DNA of 64,000 bases, from assembly GCA_903970165.1 (NCBI GenBank), contig CAJCHZ010000027.1, positions 62,001 through 126,000 of the forward strand. Direction: 5' to 3'. This document shows, piece by piece, positions 44,472 to 53,944 of the stretch (positions are counted from its first letter, which is position 1; every line of letters begins with the position of its first letter). Under the pieces are notes generated by a model, which made no database searches, had not been told where the DNA came from, and saw only the letters and a program-made list of their open reading frames with translations. A program made the translations under genes and the position numbers. Source of the stretch: Betaproteobacteria bacterium (GTDB lineage Bacteria > Acidobacteriota > Terriglobia > Acidiferrales > UBA7541).

Positions 44472-46427
44472 ATGGCCCTCACCGCCACCGACTGGATCGT
44501 CATCGCCGCCTACCTGCTCCTCAATCTGCTGATCAGTCTTTACTATCGACGGCGTTCTTCCGGCAGCACCGAGGAGTTTTTTGTCTCCGGCCGCAACGTT
44601 TCCTGGTGGCTCGCGGGCACTTCCATGGTCGCGACGACTTTCGCCGCGGATACGCCGCTCCTCGTCACCGGCCTCGTCGCGCGCAATGGCATTTCGGGTA
44701 ACTGGCTCTGGTGGTCGCTCTGCCTCTCGGGCATGATGACCGTCTTCTTTTTCGCGCGTTACTGGCGCCGCTCCGAGATTCTCACGGACATCGAATTCGT
44801 GGAACTCCGTTACAGTGGAAAGCCTGCCGCTTTTCTGCGCGGTTTCCGCGCCCTCTATCTCGGCGCACTAATGAACTGCCTGATCCTCGGCTGGGTCATC
44901 AAAGCTATGATCAGCATTACAACCGTTCTTCTCGGCGACGTCATTGCCCAAGGACGCGTTCTCTCCATCGGTCTTGGCGGCCACGAATTCTTTCAATATA
45001 CGCTCGGCGCTCCGGCTCACACCGCGCTTCTCATCTGTGTCCTCATTCTCGTGCCATTCACCGGTATCTACACATTCATCGGCGGCCTCTGGGGAGTCCT
45101 GGTGACGGATCTCTTCCAGTTCGCGCTGAAGATGACCATGATCATCGTCCTCGCCTGGGTCGCTGTATCGAAACTCGGCGGCATGGCTCTACTCAAAATT
45201 CAACTGTCGCAAGTCGGCGCTGCCGCGCGTGTTTCTGGCCAAACCACCAGCAACATACTTTCCTTTTTCCCTTCGTTCCATCTCGGTTGGACCACCGACG
45301 CGCTGTGGACTCTCCCCGTACTGACTTTTGCTCTCTTTCTCGCTGTACAGTGGTGGGCCGATTGGTATCCCGGCGCGGAGCCTGGGGGCGGCGGCTACGT
45401 TGCACAGCGTATGTTCAGCGCCAAGGACGAAAAAAACTCTCTCGGCGCCACATTGTGGTTCAACATCGCGCACTACGCCATGCGCTCATGGCCCTGGATC
45501 GTCACCGGCCTCGTCGCCGTCGCCGTTTATTCCGTGCATGGTGGCCTTCACCCCAGCGCCGAATTCGCCGCCGAGCCCGAAAAAGGCTACGTGATGATCA
45601 TGCGCGACTATCTGCCTCCCGCTCTGCGCGGACTTATGATCGCCGCTTTTCTCGCCGCCTTCATGTCTACTGTGGGCACTCAGCTCAATTGGGGAACTTC
45701 CTACCTCATCAACGATTTCTATCGCCGCTTCATCGTCAAGCATGGAAACGACAAGCACTACGTTTTCGTCAGCAAGCTGTTTATCGTTATGCTGGTCATT
45801 CTAAGCGGCTACACCGCCGCGCACATCAATTCCATTCAAGCAGCTTGGCAGCTTCTTCTTGGCATGGGCGCAGGCACCGGCGGCGTTCTGCTGCTTCGCT
45901 GGTATTGGTGGCGCATCAACGCGTGGAGTGAAATCTCGTCCATGATCGCAGCGTTCGTCGTGTCCCTTTCGCTTACGCGCGTTCATTTCGCCGGCAACGA
46001 TTCCGTGGTGTTCGCCAAAACTGCGTTGATTACTGCCGGCGTCACCACGCTTGTCTGGATCATCACGACGCTCGTCACGCCCGCTGAGCCCGAACAGCTT
46101 CTCCTCAAGTTTTATCGTCGCGTCCATCCCACGGTCCACGGCTGGAAGCATATCGCCGCTCTTGCTCCGGAAATGCCGCCGGTCCGCGACCTCGCTGCCA
46201 ATGCCTTCGACTGGATTATGGGTTGCACGCTGATCTACTCTGCCATGTTTGGGATCGGTGAAATCGTGCTGCAGGAATGGCTTCCGGGTTTCATCCTTTT
46301 GGTTTGCGCGGCGCTTTCTGGCTATTTTATTTTCTGGAGCCTCTCGCGCCGGGGCTGGAAAACTCTTTCGGGCCGGGAGCCAGTTCCGCTTTCGCCATCG
46401 CTCAAGAATTCCCCTGATTCTCTCTAG
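44472..46427 (+). CDS. Sodium:solute symporter (SSS family)
   Basis: A 651-residue inner-membrane protein with about 14 hydrophobic helices. It opens ALTATDWIVIAAYLLLNLLISLYYRRRSSGSTEEFFVSGRNVSWWLAGTSMVATTFAADTPL, the SSS family start with the sodium-site serine/threonine region. The conserved LSGYTAAHI and MSTVGTQLNWGTSYLINDFYRRF (helix 8 region) are present. It is longer than most at the C-terminus. It co-imports sodium with a solute. The divergent neighbour nagB hints at amino sugars, but this rests on position only. Confidence 0.9.
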   Translation: MALTATDWIVIAAYLLLNLLISLYYRRRSSGSTEEFFVSGRNVSWWLAGTSMVATTFAADTPLLVTGLVARNGISGNWLWWSLCLSGMMTVFFFARYWRRSEILTDIEFVELRYSGKPAAFLRGFRALYLGALMNCLILGWVIKAMISITTVLLGDVIAQGRVLSIGLGGHEFFQYTLGAPAHTALLICVLILVPFTGIYTFIGGLWGVLVTDLFQFALKMTMIIVLAWVAVSKLGGMALLKIQLSQVGAAARVSGQTTSNILSFFPSFHLGWTTDALWTLPVLTFALFLAVQWWADWYPGAEPGGGGYVAQRMFSAKDEKNSLGATLWFNIAHYAMRSWPWIVTGLVAVAVYSVHGGLHPSAEFAAEPEKGYVMIMRDYLPPALRGLMIAAFLAAFMSTVGTQLNWGTSYLINDFYRRFIVKHGNDKHYVFVSKLFIVMLVILSGYTAAHINSIQAAWQLLLGMGAGTGGVLLLRWYWWRINAWSEISSMIAAFVVSLSLTRVHFAGNDSVVFAKTALITAGVTTLVWIITTLVTPAEPEQLLLKFYRRVHPTVHGWKHIAALAPEMPPVRDLAANAFDWIMGCTLIYSAMFGIGEIVLQEWLPGFILLVCAALSGYFIFWSLSRRGWKTLSGREPVPLSPSLKNSPDSL

Positions 46428-46479
46428 CGCCTCAGTTTGTATCGCGGCTTTGGACGTACAATGTGGAACAGGACTAAAT

Positions 46480-46495
46480 CCTGGCGCGAGCCAGG
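46480..46495. other. Small hairpin between the symporter and UnbV genes
   Basis: CCTGGC, loop GCGA, GCCAGG make a 6-bp stem with a stable-type loop, 9 bases before the GTG start of the next gene. It could end the symporter transcript or affect translation initiation downstream. No T-run follows. Confidence 0.45.
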
Positions 46496-46504
46496 CTAGG
46501 GAAG

Positions 46505-48343
46505 GTGCCGTTCCATTTGTCTTCCTCACGTCGTACATTTCTTAAATCTCTTAGCCACTCCGCGCTCGTTCTCCCGCTTGAAAAAGTCCTGGCGCTTGCA
46601 CGTCCTCTTCGTTCAAGTCAGTCCGTTACGGCACCCGGTCATTCCAGTCCGCCTCCGCCAAAAGAAATTGGCGTCAGCTTTCTTAACGTCGCGCGCGAAT
46701 CCGGCCTAAATGCCAAGACAATCTTCGGCGGCGAACACAAAAATAAATATTTGCTTGAGACAACCGGCTGCGGAGTCGCTTTCTACGATTACGACAACGA
46801 CGACTGGCTCGACATTTTTCTCGTGAACGGCTGGCGCCTGGATGGCTTCCCCAAAGGGCAGGAACCGATTTCGCATCTTTTCAAGAATAATCGCGACGGC
46901 ACATTCACCGACGTAACCGAAAAAGCAGGGCTCATTCATTCCGGCTGGGGGCAAGGCGTGTGCGTCGGCGATTATGACAACGACGGCTTCGACGATCTCT
47001 TCGTCACGTACTTCGGAAAGAATGTTTTGTACCACAACAACGGGAACGGCACATTCTCTGACGTTACGGAGAAAGCCGGATTGGCCACCAATGGAAAGCG
47101 CTGGAACACCGGCTGCGCTTTTCTCGATTATGATCGCGACAGCCATCTGGATCTTTTTGTCGCGAACTACATTGATATGGATCTGGCGACCGCGCCCGTG
47201 CCCCAGTCCGGGCCTTGCAATTACAAAGGCGTGCTTGTGGCGTGTGGCCCGCCGGGACTGCAGGGTGGGAGAAACATTTTGTTTCACAATAATGGCGACG
47301 GTACGTTTAGCGATGTTTCCGAGCGGGCTGGAATTTATCAGGCGAACGGAACGTACGGGCTTGGCGTGCTCACCGCTGACTTCAACAACGACGGCTGGCC
47401 GGATATTTATGTCGCGAACGATTCGACGGCCAGCGCCCTCTATGAAAATCGCAGGAATGGAACATTTTCCGACGTCGCCATGGAAACGGGATGCGCGCTG
47501 AGCGCGGACGGCAAGCCACAAGCAGGCATGGGCGTCTCCGCCGCGGATTACGACCTGGACGGGAATCTCGATATCGTTAAAACCAACTTCGCCGGCGACA
47601 CCCCGTCGCTCTATCACGGGATCGGCCGCGGAAATTTTGAGGATGCCACTTTTTCCGCTGGGCTCGCAAAGCACACCCAGTTTCTTGGCTGGGGCTGCGG
47701 CTTTTTCGACATGGACAACGACGGCTGGCCGGACATTTTGATTTGCAACGGCCACGTTTATCCCGAAGTCGCGGATCTGCGGTCCGAAGCGGGCTATGCA
47801 CAGCAGAAAATTCTGTACCGCAATATGCGAAACGGCCATTTTGAAGATGTTTCGTCGCAAGCCGGCTCGGGCATCATGGTTCCGGTCGCCTCGCGGGGGG
47901 CGGCTTTCGGCGATTTCGACAACGACGGCGATATAGACGTGGTGGTAAACACGGTCAATGATTTCGCTCAGCTGCTGCGCTGCGATTCGCGGCTGGAGAA
48001 TAACTGGCTGAAGATAAAAACGATTGGAACAAAATCGAATCGCAGTGGAATCGGGGCGCGTTTGCGTTGTGTGACGCATCCTCCCGCAGAAGCAAAGCCG
48101 CACCAGCAAATTGACGAAGTGCGAAGCGGCGGGAGCTACATTTCGCAGAATGACTTACGCGTGCATTTCGGGATTGGGAAAGCCGAGAAGGTGGAGTTGC
48201 TGGAAATTCGCTGGCCGAGCGGGACGGTGGATACTTTGAAGGATGTGAGTCCGAATCAATTGATCGTGGTCAAAGAGGGTACGGGAATTGTGCGGGCGGT
48301 GAAATTCGAGCGGCTAAAGTCCGCGAAGAAAAGTTATGGCTGA
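46505..48343 (+). CDS. ASPIC/UnbV domain protein with FG-GAP repeats (CRTAC1-like), Tat signal
   Basis: A 612-residue exported protein. The N-terminus SSRRTFLKSLSHSALVLPLEKVL is a twin-arginine signal. Residues about 90-480 carry many FG-GAP/VCBS calcium-loop motifs (DYDNDDWLDIF, DYDNDGFDDLF, DYDRDSHLDLF, DFNNDGWPDIY, DYDLDGNLDIV, DMDNDGWPDIL, DFDNDGDIDVV), forming a propeller. The C-terminal ASPIC/UnbV domain (about 500-590; HFGIGKAEKVELLEIRWPSGTVDTL) ends it. These are common surface proteins in Acidobacteriota with unknown ligands. The start is GTG 46505 or TTG 46517. Confidence 0.88.
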   Translation: MPFHLSSSRRTFLKSLSHSALVLPLEKVLALARPLRSSQSVTAPGHSSPPPPKEIGVSFLNVARESGLNAKTIFGGEHKNKYLLETTGCGVAFYDYDNDDWLDIFLVNGWRLDGFPKGQEPISHLFKNNRDGTFTDVTEKAGLIHSGWGQGVCVGDYDNDGFDDLFVTYFGKNVLYHNNGNGTFSDVTEKAGLATNGKRWNTGCAFLDYDRDSHLDLFVANYIDMDLATAPVPQSGPCNYKGVLVACGPPGLQGGRNILFHNNGDGTFSDVSERAGIYQANGTYGLGVLTADFNNDGWPDIYVANDSTASALYENRRNGTFSDVAMETGCALSADGKPQAGMGVSAADYDLDGNLDIVKTNFAGDTPSLYHGIGRGNFEDATFSAGLAKHTQFLGWGCGFFDMDNDGWPDILICNGHVYPEVADLRSEAGYAQQKILYRNMRNGHFEDVSSQAGSGIMVPVASRGAAFGDFDNDGDIDVVVNTVNDFAQLLRCDSRLENNWLKIKTIGTKSNRSGIGARLRCVTHPPAEAKPHQQIDEVRSGGSYISQNDLRVHFGIGKAEKVELLEIRWPSGTVDTLKDVSPNQLIVVKEGTGIVRAVKFERLKSAKKSYG

Positions 48344-48345
48344 TA

Positions 48346-48960
48346 TTAACGCGTGCCTGCGTCAGGACAGGCTGCTCCGCCTGCTATCCATGTGCGCATC
48401 GCATTAGCCGTTTGTTCGCGCGATAAAGGGGGTAGTGACCTGCCATCCCCTGGGTTCCAGCCCCAACCAACCAGGTCATCGTGCGCGACGTGGTCAAAGA
48501 GTTGTTCAAGAGACCGGCCACCATTTTCTTTCGGATCCTTAAGCTGATTGCAGAGAGCTGCCGGAGACCGCCCGACGAAGACCATTTTTTGGTCGGGACG
48601 CGGCAGGCCCCACTTCGGATTGCCCGGCGGCATGTGCGCTCCGGCCAAATTCTTATCTTGATGGCAAGCGCTGCAGCGCATCGCACTCGCCCCATGGCCA
48701 TCCGTTCCGCGCTTAACATTCTGCAGGTGGACATGGCTGTCGTCACCCTGAAGAGGTGCATCGCCAGCAGGGTGGCAATTCTGGCAGCGCGGCGACGTTA
48801 GAACGGTGTAAACCTGTAGAAACGCTCCCTTGGACTCATTCACGTCCGGCTTTGGTGATGATGTACCGAGCGTCTCTGAAAATGCTCCTGCAGTAATCAG
48901 GCAAACACTCGCGATTAGCAAACCAAGAGAGTAAGCGCGCAATCCAGAGGATTGGTTCAC
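48346..48960 (-). CDS. Periplasmic dihaem c-type cytochrome
   Basis: A 204-residue protein with a signal peptide and two CxxCH haem-binding sites: CQNCH at 59-63 and CSACH at 96-100. Both lie in a short central core (TSPRCQNCHPAGDAPLQGDDS..., MRCSACHQDKNL). Histidines or methionines nearby (HVHL, HMPPG) could be the distal ligands. Its start overlaps the molybdenum subunit's stop by four bases, so it is almost certainly the electron acceptor of that hydroxylase, passing electrons to the respiratory chain. Confidence 0.88.
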   Translation of the reverse strand: MNQSSGLRAYSLGLLIASVCLITAGAFSETLGTSSPKPDVNESKGAFLQVYTVLTSPRCQNCHPAGDAPLQGDDSHVHLQNVKRGTDGHGASAMRCSACHQDKNLAGAHMPPGNPKWGLPRPDQKMVFVGRSPAALCNQLKDPKENGGRSLEQLFDHVAHDDLVGWGWNPGDGRSLPPLSREQTANAMRTWIAGGAACPDAGTR

Positions 48961-51131
48961 GGATTCACCCCCGCACCGGGGAGATCGCTCGCCCGAATAG
49001 GCAGGCGGCGCAGGCGCTTGCCTGTTACAGCAAAGATCGCGTTTACGAGGGCTGGAGCTACGGGCGGGACGCTTGGCTCTCCGACACCGGTCGGCTTCTC
49101 TTCGCTTGGCACAATAAAAACCTCGATGGACGGAGCTTCAAACATCCGTAACATCGGATAATCATTGAAATTGGTCTGCTGGACGCGGCCGTTCTCGAGA
49201 GTGATTTCAGTTTTTAAGGCCGCGGTCAAACCAAAATTGATGCCCCCCTCCATTTGAGCTTTCACCGTGTCGGGATTCACAACGCGGCCGCAATCCAACG
49301 CACACACGACGCGATGGACGCGAACATTACCATTTTTCTCGACCGAGGCTTCGATAACCTGAGCTACATAACTATCGAACGAAAAATGCGTGGCGATGCC
49401 GCGACCTACGCCTTTCGGCAGGGGTTTACCCCAGCCGGCCTTTTGTGCTGCCAAGTTCAGCACCGCCAGCATTCGCGGTTGTTTTGCCAGCAGAGCCTGG
49501 CGGAGGCGATACGGATCTTTGCCACCCGCATGGGCGACTTCGTCGAAGAACGCTTCAACCGAAAATCCTGTATGAGAATGCCCCACGGAACGCCACCACT
49601 GTACCGGGACACCGATCCGCGGAGAATGCAGATCGACCTGAAGATTCGGAATGCCGTAGAGCAGGTCGGCCGCGCCCTCGACGGAAGCAGAATCAACACC
49701 GTCCTTGACCGCAAACGCCTCAAACGGAGTACCGGCCATAATCGACTGGCCAACGATTGTGTGTGTCCAAGCGACAGGATTTCCGTCTGCGTCCAGACCA
49801 GCAACGAAGCGATCGTGCCACATCGGCCGATACCAGCCGCCCTGCATATCATCCTCTCTGGTCCACATTACTTTCACGGGGACTTTGGCGGCTTTCGCAA
49901 CTTGCACAGCTTCTACGATAAAATCCGACGAGGGATTTGCGCGGCGACCAAAGCCTCCACCCAATAAAGTGGTGTGGATTTTGACTTTTTCGGGAGCAAG
50001 CCCTGCAGTCTTCGCGGCATTGGCCCGATCGACGGTCTCGAATTGAGTGCCCGTCCAAATTTCGCAGCTGTCATCCCTGAGATCGACGACACAATTCAAC
50101 GGCTCCATCATGGCATGGGCAAGATACGGCACATCGTATTCTGCCGTTATCTTCCTGGTGGCGGATGCCAACGCGGCTTGCGGATCGCCCACTTTCTTTG
50201 CCAGCGATCCCGGCGCAGACGACTGTGCGGAGAAGTCGGACAGCATTTTCGTGGTGGATAGGTTCGCGTTTTCGCCCTCGTCCCATTTTGTCTTCAATTT
50301 CTCGCGTCCAAGTTTTGCGGGCCAGAAGCGCTCGGCAATGACGGCGACGCCCGAAGGAACTTGCACGGCGGCTTTTACTCCCGGTACTTGCAGCGTTTCG
50401 CTCGCATCGAAGCTGGCTAGCTTCCCGCCGAACACGGGAGACCGTGCGATTAGAACGGTCATCATTCCGGGAATGACGACGTCAATACCGAACTGAGCCG
50501 TCCCATTCGTTTTGGTCGGCGTGTCCAGGCGTCGCGTGGACTTTCCGATCAAAGTAAAATCCTTTGGCTGTTTCAGCGGAACATCGCCCGGGACCGGAAT
50601 TGTCGATGCCACCTCGACGAGTGAGCCATAACTGGCTTTTCTCGACGTTGCTGCATGAATGACCATTCCTTTTTCAACTCGACAGCTGCTGGCGGGCACC
50701 TTCCATTGTTGGGCTGCAGCTTCGACTAGAACGGTTCGACCTGCAGCTCCCAGCTTTCTGTAGTGATCCCATTCGGCCGCTGTCGTCGTGCTGCCACCAG
50801 TCATTTGTAAACCAAACATCGGATGGTTATAAACCGCGTCGACCGGTGCTGATTCGACGCGAATCTTGGACCAATCTGCTTCGAGCTCTTCGTTCAATAG
50901 CATGGGCAAGCTTGTATAGACGCCCTGGCCCATCTCCGAATGATTGGCGACGATTGTGACGGTCTCGTCCGAAGCAATTTTTATGTACGCAAATGGACGA
51001 ATCGGATCAGGCTTGGGCGTTTGTTCTTGCGCGGAAAATCCAGGTGCATAGAGCGCAACGATTAAACCTCCGCCCGCCGTTGTGGCCGTTTTCAGAAACG
51101 TGCGTCGGTCAACCATTGCCGGCGCACTCAT
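48957..51131 (-). CDS. Molybdopterin-binding subunit of an IorB-type aldehyde/isoquinoline oxidoreductase
   Basis: A 724-residue Tat-exported protein ([20 protein letters not shown] at residues 8-27). It shows the xanthine-oxidase-family large-subunit motifs: [45 protein letters not shown], and the C-terminal [14 protein letters not shown], whose Glu is the family's active-site base. Isoquinoline 1-oxidoreductase beta subunits share this arrangement (no FAD domain, two-subunit enzyme). It hydroxylates an N-heterocycle or aldehyde in the periplasm. It overlaps both neighbours by four bases. Confidence 0.9.
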   Translation of the reverse strand: MSAPAMVDRRTFLKTATTAGGGLIVALYAPGFSAQEQTPKPDPIRPFAYIKIASDETVTIVANHSEMGQGVYTSLPMLLNEELEADWSKIRVESAPVDAVYNHPMFGLQMTGGSTTTAAEWDHYRKLGAAGRTVLVEAAAQQWKVPASSCRVEKGMVIHAATSRKASYGSLVEVASTIPVPGDVPLKQPKDFTLIGKSTRRLDTPTKTNGTAQFGIDVVIPGMMTVLIARSPVFGGKLASFDASETLQVPGVKAAVQVPSGVAVIAERFWPAKLGREKLKTKWDEGENANLSTTKMLSDFSAQSSAPGSLAKKVGDPQAALASATRKITAEYDVPYLAHAMMEPLNCVVDLRDDSCEIWTGTQFETVDRANAAKTAGLAPEKVKIHTTLLGGGFGRRANPSSDFIVEAVQVAKAAKVPVKVMWTREDDMQGGWYRPMWHDRFVAGLDADGNPVAWTHTIVGQSIMAGTPFEAFAVKDGVDSASVEGAADLLYGIPNLQVDLHSPRIGVPVQWWRSVGHSHTGFSVEAFFDEVAHAGGKDPYRLRQALLAKQPRMLAVLNLAAQKAGWGKPLPKGVGRGIATHFSFDSYVAQVIEASVEKNGNVRVHRVVCALDCGRVVNPDTVKAQMEGGINFGLTAALKTEITLENGRVQQTNFNDYPMLRMFEAPSIEVFIVPSEEKPTGVGEPSVPPVAPALVNAIFAVTGKRLRRLPIRASDLPGAGVNP

Positions 51132-51646
51132 CGACCGGCCTCTGCCGCGGAGTATTCGTTGACTGGGCTTTCTCTATCGGCCGCTGCCTTGTCCTTCGCC
51201 AATTCGGCGGCACGATGGATAGCGCGACGTATTCGCGGATAGGTTCCGCATCGGCAGATATTGCCTGACATCGCTTCATCGATATCGGTGTCCGTTGGCT
51301 TGGGAATCTTGGACAGAAGTATGGCGGCACTCATGATTTGTCCCGACTGACAGTAGCCGCATTGCGGAACGTCGAGCTCGATCCAGGCTTTTTGGAGTGG
51401 ATGGCTAAGATCGTCCGACAAACCTTCGATCGTTTTCACTTGTTTGCCCTCGACTCGGGAAAGCGGGGCAACGCAAGAGCGAATGGCCTCTCCCTCAAGG
51501 TGTACGGTGCACGCTCCGCAAAGTGCCATGCCGCAACCGTATTTCGTTCCGGTCAGACCGAGGGATTCCCGCAGAACCCACAGGAGAGGCGTCGCTGGAT
51601 CCACTTCAACCTGAACTGGTTTTCCATTCAAATGAAACGAAATCAT
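51128..51646 (-). CDS. [2Fe-2S] subunit of the IorAB-type oxidoreductase
   Basis: A 172-residue iron-sulfur protein. A plant-type [2Fe-2S] cluster uses Cys38, 43, 46 and 58 ([16 protein letters not shown]...SC); a second helical cluster uses CGYCQSGQ and [15 protein letters not shown]. There is no signal peptide, so it would be exported with the Tat-signal subunit by hitch-hiking. It moves electrons from the molybdenum centre to the cytochrome. First gene of the three-gene operon. Confidence 0.93.
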   Translation of the reverse strand: MISFHLNGKPVQVEVDPATPLLWVLRESLGLTGTKYGCGMALCGACTVHLEGEAIRSCVAPLSRVEGKQVKTIEGLSDDLSHPLQKAWIELDVPQCGYCQSGQIMSAAILLSKIPKPTDTDIDEAMSGNICRCGTYPRIRRAIHRAAELAKDKAAADRESPVNEYSAAEAGR

Positions 51647-51920
51647 GGAGCCTCCGTGCGTTTACCGACCGTCACGAAGATTCTACCCCCGCATTTTCGC
51701 GCGGGCAATTCGCATCGCTTGGAAGACTGGACGCGAACTCCCGGTTCGGGGCACCTGGTTAGGGAAATGTCGCTACCAAGCCCGTGAACTCGCGGCCTCG
51801 ATTTCGTTGCTACAATCACGGACGGCGGATTTGGCGGAGCGGTTGTCGAAATGGGAGGACCCTGAGCGTCATTCTAATGGCGGACTAGAGGGGCGCCAAA
51901 CAACCTTAAGGAGGATCACG

Positions 51921-52283
51921 ATGGAATATCTATTGATACTGTATGCGGAAGAAGGCGGCTGGATGAACATGACGAAGGAGCAGCAACAACAGGGGATGGC
52001 GGCGTATATGGCTTACACGGAGGCCTTGCAGAAGGCTGGAGTGCTCAGGGGGAGCAACCGGCTGGCGCCGGTTGCGACGGCCACTACAGTGCGAGTGACG
52101 AACGGGAAGTCGCAGTTGCTGAATGGACCGTATTCCGAGACGAAGGAGCAGCTTGGCGGGTACTACTTGATTGATGTGCCTGATCTGGATGCGGCGCTGG
52201 CTTGGGCGGCGCGGTGCCCTGGGGCCGGACATGGGATTGTCGAGGTGCGCCCAACTTGGGCGGCTGCTGCGGCAAAGGCTTGA
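51921..52283 (+). CDS. YCII-related protein (ECF sigma partner type)
   Basis: A 120-residue protein starting MEYLLILYAEEGGWMNM, with AAGGAGGATCACG before the ATG. The YCII ferredoxin-like fold is followed by the LLNGPYSETKEQLGGYYLIDVPDLDAALAWAARCP stretch, the DGPF-type motif (here NGPY) of proteins encoded beside ECF42-type sigma factors. Their role is unsettled; a regulatory or small catalytic function has been suggested. The 274 bases upstream hold the divergent ior operon promoter region; I saw no clear motif. Confidence 0.88.
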   Translation: MEYLLILYAEEGGWMNMTKEQQQQGMAAYMAYTEALQKAGVLRGSNRLAPVATATTVRVTNGKSQLLNGPYSETKEQLGGYYLIDVPDLDAALAWAARCPGAGHGIVEVRPTWAAAAAKA

Positions 52284-52330
52284 GCTACAAAGTGCCCATT
52301 CCAGCTGTGAAGCAGGGCTGGAATTTGGAA

Positions 52331-52442
52331 GCAAGTGTTGCATTGGGCCCTCTGCACTTTTTGTAAGTGTTGCATTTGAAGGACTTAGAACTCTCGTAAG
52401 TCCTTTGGATGCAACACTTGCGAGATGGCATGTCAGTGTTGC
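52331..52442 (-). repeat. Dispersed structured repeat, copy B (GCAACACTTAC units, inverted orientation)
   Basis: On the minus strand there are GCAACACTGAC (52442), an inverted AAGTGTTGCAT, ATGCAACACTTAC and ATGCAACACTTGC (ending 52331). AAGTGTTGCAT and ATGCAACACTT are perfect 11-bp inverted partners, and GGACTTA/TAAGTCC adds a nested 7-bp stem. The stretch 52357-52442 aligns with copy A at 16669-16747. It occupies the 292-bp gap between the YCII and sigma-factor genes. Confidence 0.8.
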
Positions 52443-52575
52443 ATGTAAAGGGTTTAGGTTCACCGTGAGGGCCGCAAAAACGGGAGCACACCTCCTGGAA
52501 TCCGCAGGGTTTTACGATTGGCTCTTTCCAAAGAGTGAAGTCGTACCTTTCTGGTGGCGACGAACCGGTGAGTAA

Positions 52576-53832
52576 ATGAAATTGCATGATGGCGACGGGC
52601 TTGTCGGAATAACGGCGGATGCAGTGGCGCGCCGGAGTTACGGCAAGCTCGTTGCTTTTCTCGCCGCACGGACGCGGGATGTCGCAGGGGCGGAAGATGC
52701 GCTATCGGAAGCCTTTGCGGCGGCTTTGGCGGATTGGCCGAAGAATGGGTGTCCGTCAAACCCGGAAGGGTGGCTTTTGACGGTGGCGCGGCGAAAATTT
52801 GTCGATATGGCGCGGGGACGGAAGCGCGGGGAAATTGCGGCGGAGGAGATTCGCGTGATGGCCGAAGGTCTGGGGGCGGCAGCTGCGAACGATGCGGGAA
52901 TTCCGGACCAGCGGCTGGCTTTGATGTTTGCTTGCGCGCATCCGGCGATTGAGGCGGGGATTCGGGCCCCGTTGATGCTGCAAGCGGTGATGGGGCTTGA
53001 TGCAGCGATGATTGCCTCGGCGTTTCTGATTTCGCCAACGACGATGGGTCAGCGCCTGGTGCGGGCGAAAAACAAGATTCGGGAGGCGGGCATACCGTTT
53101 CGGATTCCAGAGCGGGAGGAACTGAGAGATCGGCTGGAGACAGTGCTCGATGCAATCTATGGTGCGTTTGCGGAGGGATGGAGCGACGCAGCAGGGACGG
53201 ATGTGACACGGCGGGATTTGACGGAAGAGGCGATATTTTTGGGACGCGTGGTTGTGGAGTTGTTGCCCGATGAGCCGGAAGCGATGGGTTTGCTGGCGCT
53301 GATGCTGCATGCAGAGGCACGCAGGCGGGCACGGCGCGATGCGCGCGGGGAATATGTGCCTTTGGCTGAACAGGATCCGAAGGTTTGGGATGGGCGGATG
53401 ATTGCGGAGGCTGAAGCGCTCTTATTGCGGGCGAGCGGGCTTGGGCAGATTGGGAGGTATCAGTTAGAGGGGGCGATACAGTCCGCGCACGTTTGCCGGC
53501 GAAGGACGAATCGGGCGAATTGGGGGGAAGTGGTGCGACTTTATGATGCGCTTCTGACGATTTCTTGCTCCCCCGTAGTGGCGATCAATCGGGCTTTGGC
53601 GGTTGCGGAAACGGAAGGGGCCTCGGCTGGCCTTGCGGCCATGGACCGAGTGGCGGGGGACGGGAGGTTGGCGGAGTATCAGCCTTATTGGGCGGCGCGG
53701 GCAGAGCTTTTGGCTCGGAGTGGGGAAGTGGACGAGGCTCAGAAAGCCTATGAGATGGCGATTGGATTGGAACGGGATGAGGCGGTGCGGCGGTGGTTGC
53801 AGGGAAGATTGGCTACGCTGGAAAGCGAATAG
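52576..53832 (+). CDS. ECF sigma factor of the ECF42/SigI-like type with C-terminal TPR-like extension
   Basis: A 418-residue sigma factor. Region 2 (YGKLVAFLAARTRDVAGAEDALSEAFAAAL) and the -10 recognition NPEGWLLTVARRKFVDMAR span residues about 15-85. Region 4 (AVMGLDAAMIASAFLISPTTMGQRLVRAKNKIREAGI) spans about 135-180. A helical tail of about 230 residues (DUF6596/TPR-like) replaces an anti-sigma partner. This fits the ECF42 group, whose usual neighbour is the YCII/DGPF protein found just upstream. It steers RNA polymerase to unknown target promoters. GGTGAG precedes ATG 52576. Confidence 0.92.
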   Translation: MKLHDGDGLVGITADAVARRSYGKLVAFLAARTRDVAGAEDALSEAFAAALADWPKNGCPSNPEGWLLTVARRKFVDMARGRKRGEIAAEEIRVMAEGLGAAAANDAGIPDQRLALMFACAHPAIEAGIRAPLMLQAVMGLDAAMIASAFLISPTTMGQRLVRAKNKIREAGIPFRIPEREELRDRLETVLDAIYGAFAEGWSDAAGTDVTRRDLTEEAIFLGRVVVELLPDEPEAMGLLALMLHAEARRRARRDARGEYVPLAEQDPKVWDGRMIAEAEALLLRASGLGQIGRYQLEGAIQSAHVCRRRTNRANWGEVVRLYDALLTISCSPVVAINRALAVAETEGASAGLAAMDRVAGDGRLAEYQPYWAARAELLARSGEVDEAQKAYEMAIGLERDEAVRRWLQGRLATLESE

Positions 53833-53853
53833 GATCGCAGTCCGAAGACGTCT

Positions 53854-53942
53854 TGTAGCGGCGAACCGGTTCGCTTCGCATAAGTCGCAGTTCGAGTGCA
53901 TCTACAGATCAGAAGGCGCGAACCTAAAGGTTCGCCACTACA
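53854..53942 (+). repeat. REP-like pair: two GCGAACC/GGTTCGC hairpins in inverted ends
   Basis: The element starts TGTAGCGGCGAACC (53854-53867) and ends GGTTCGCCACTACA (53929-53942), inverted 14-base ends with one mismatch. Each end forms its own hairpin: GCGAACCGGTTCGC at 53861-53874 and GCGAACC-TAAA-GGTTCGC at 53918-53935. It lies between the convergent sigma-factor and NIPSNAP genes, touching the latter's stop. No transposase lies nearby. Confidence 0.75.
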
Positions 53943-53944
53943 TT

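Noticed and set aside
46706..48109. 467-residue minus-strand frame opposite the UnbV gene
   Set aside because: Shadow of the FG-GAP repeats; its periodic Val/Ile-rich sequence comes from complementing the GAT/GAC-rich calcium loops.
52460..53332. 290-residue proline/serine-rich minus-strand frame over the sigma factor gene
   Set aside because: Composition is the complement of a GC-rich Ala/Gly/Arg coding sequence; the sigma factor motifs on the plus strand are decisive.
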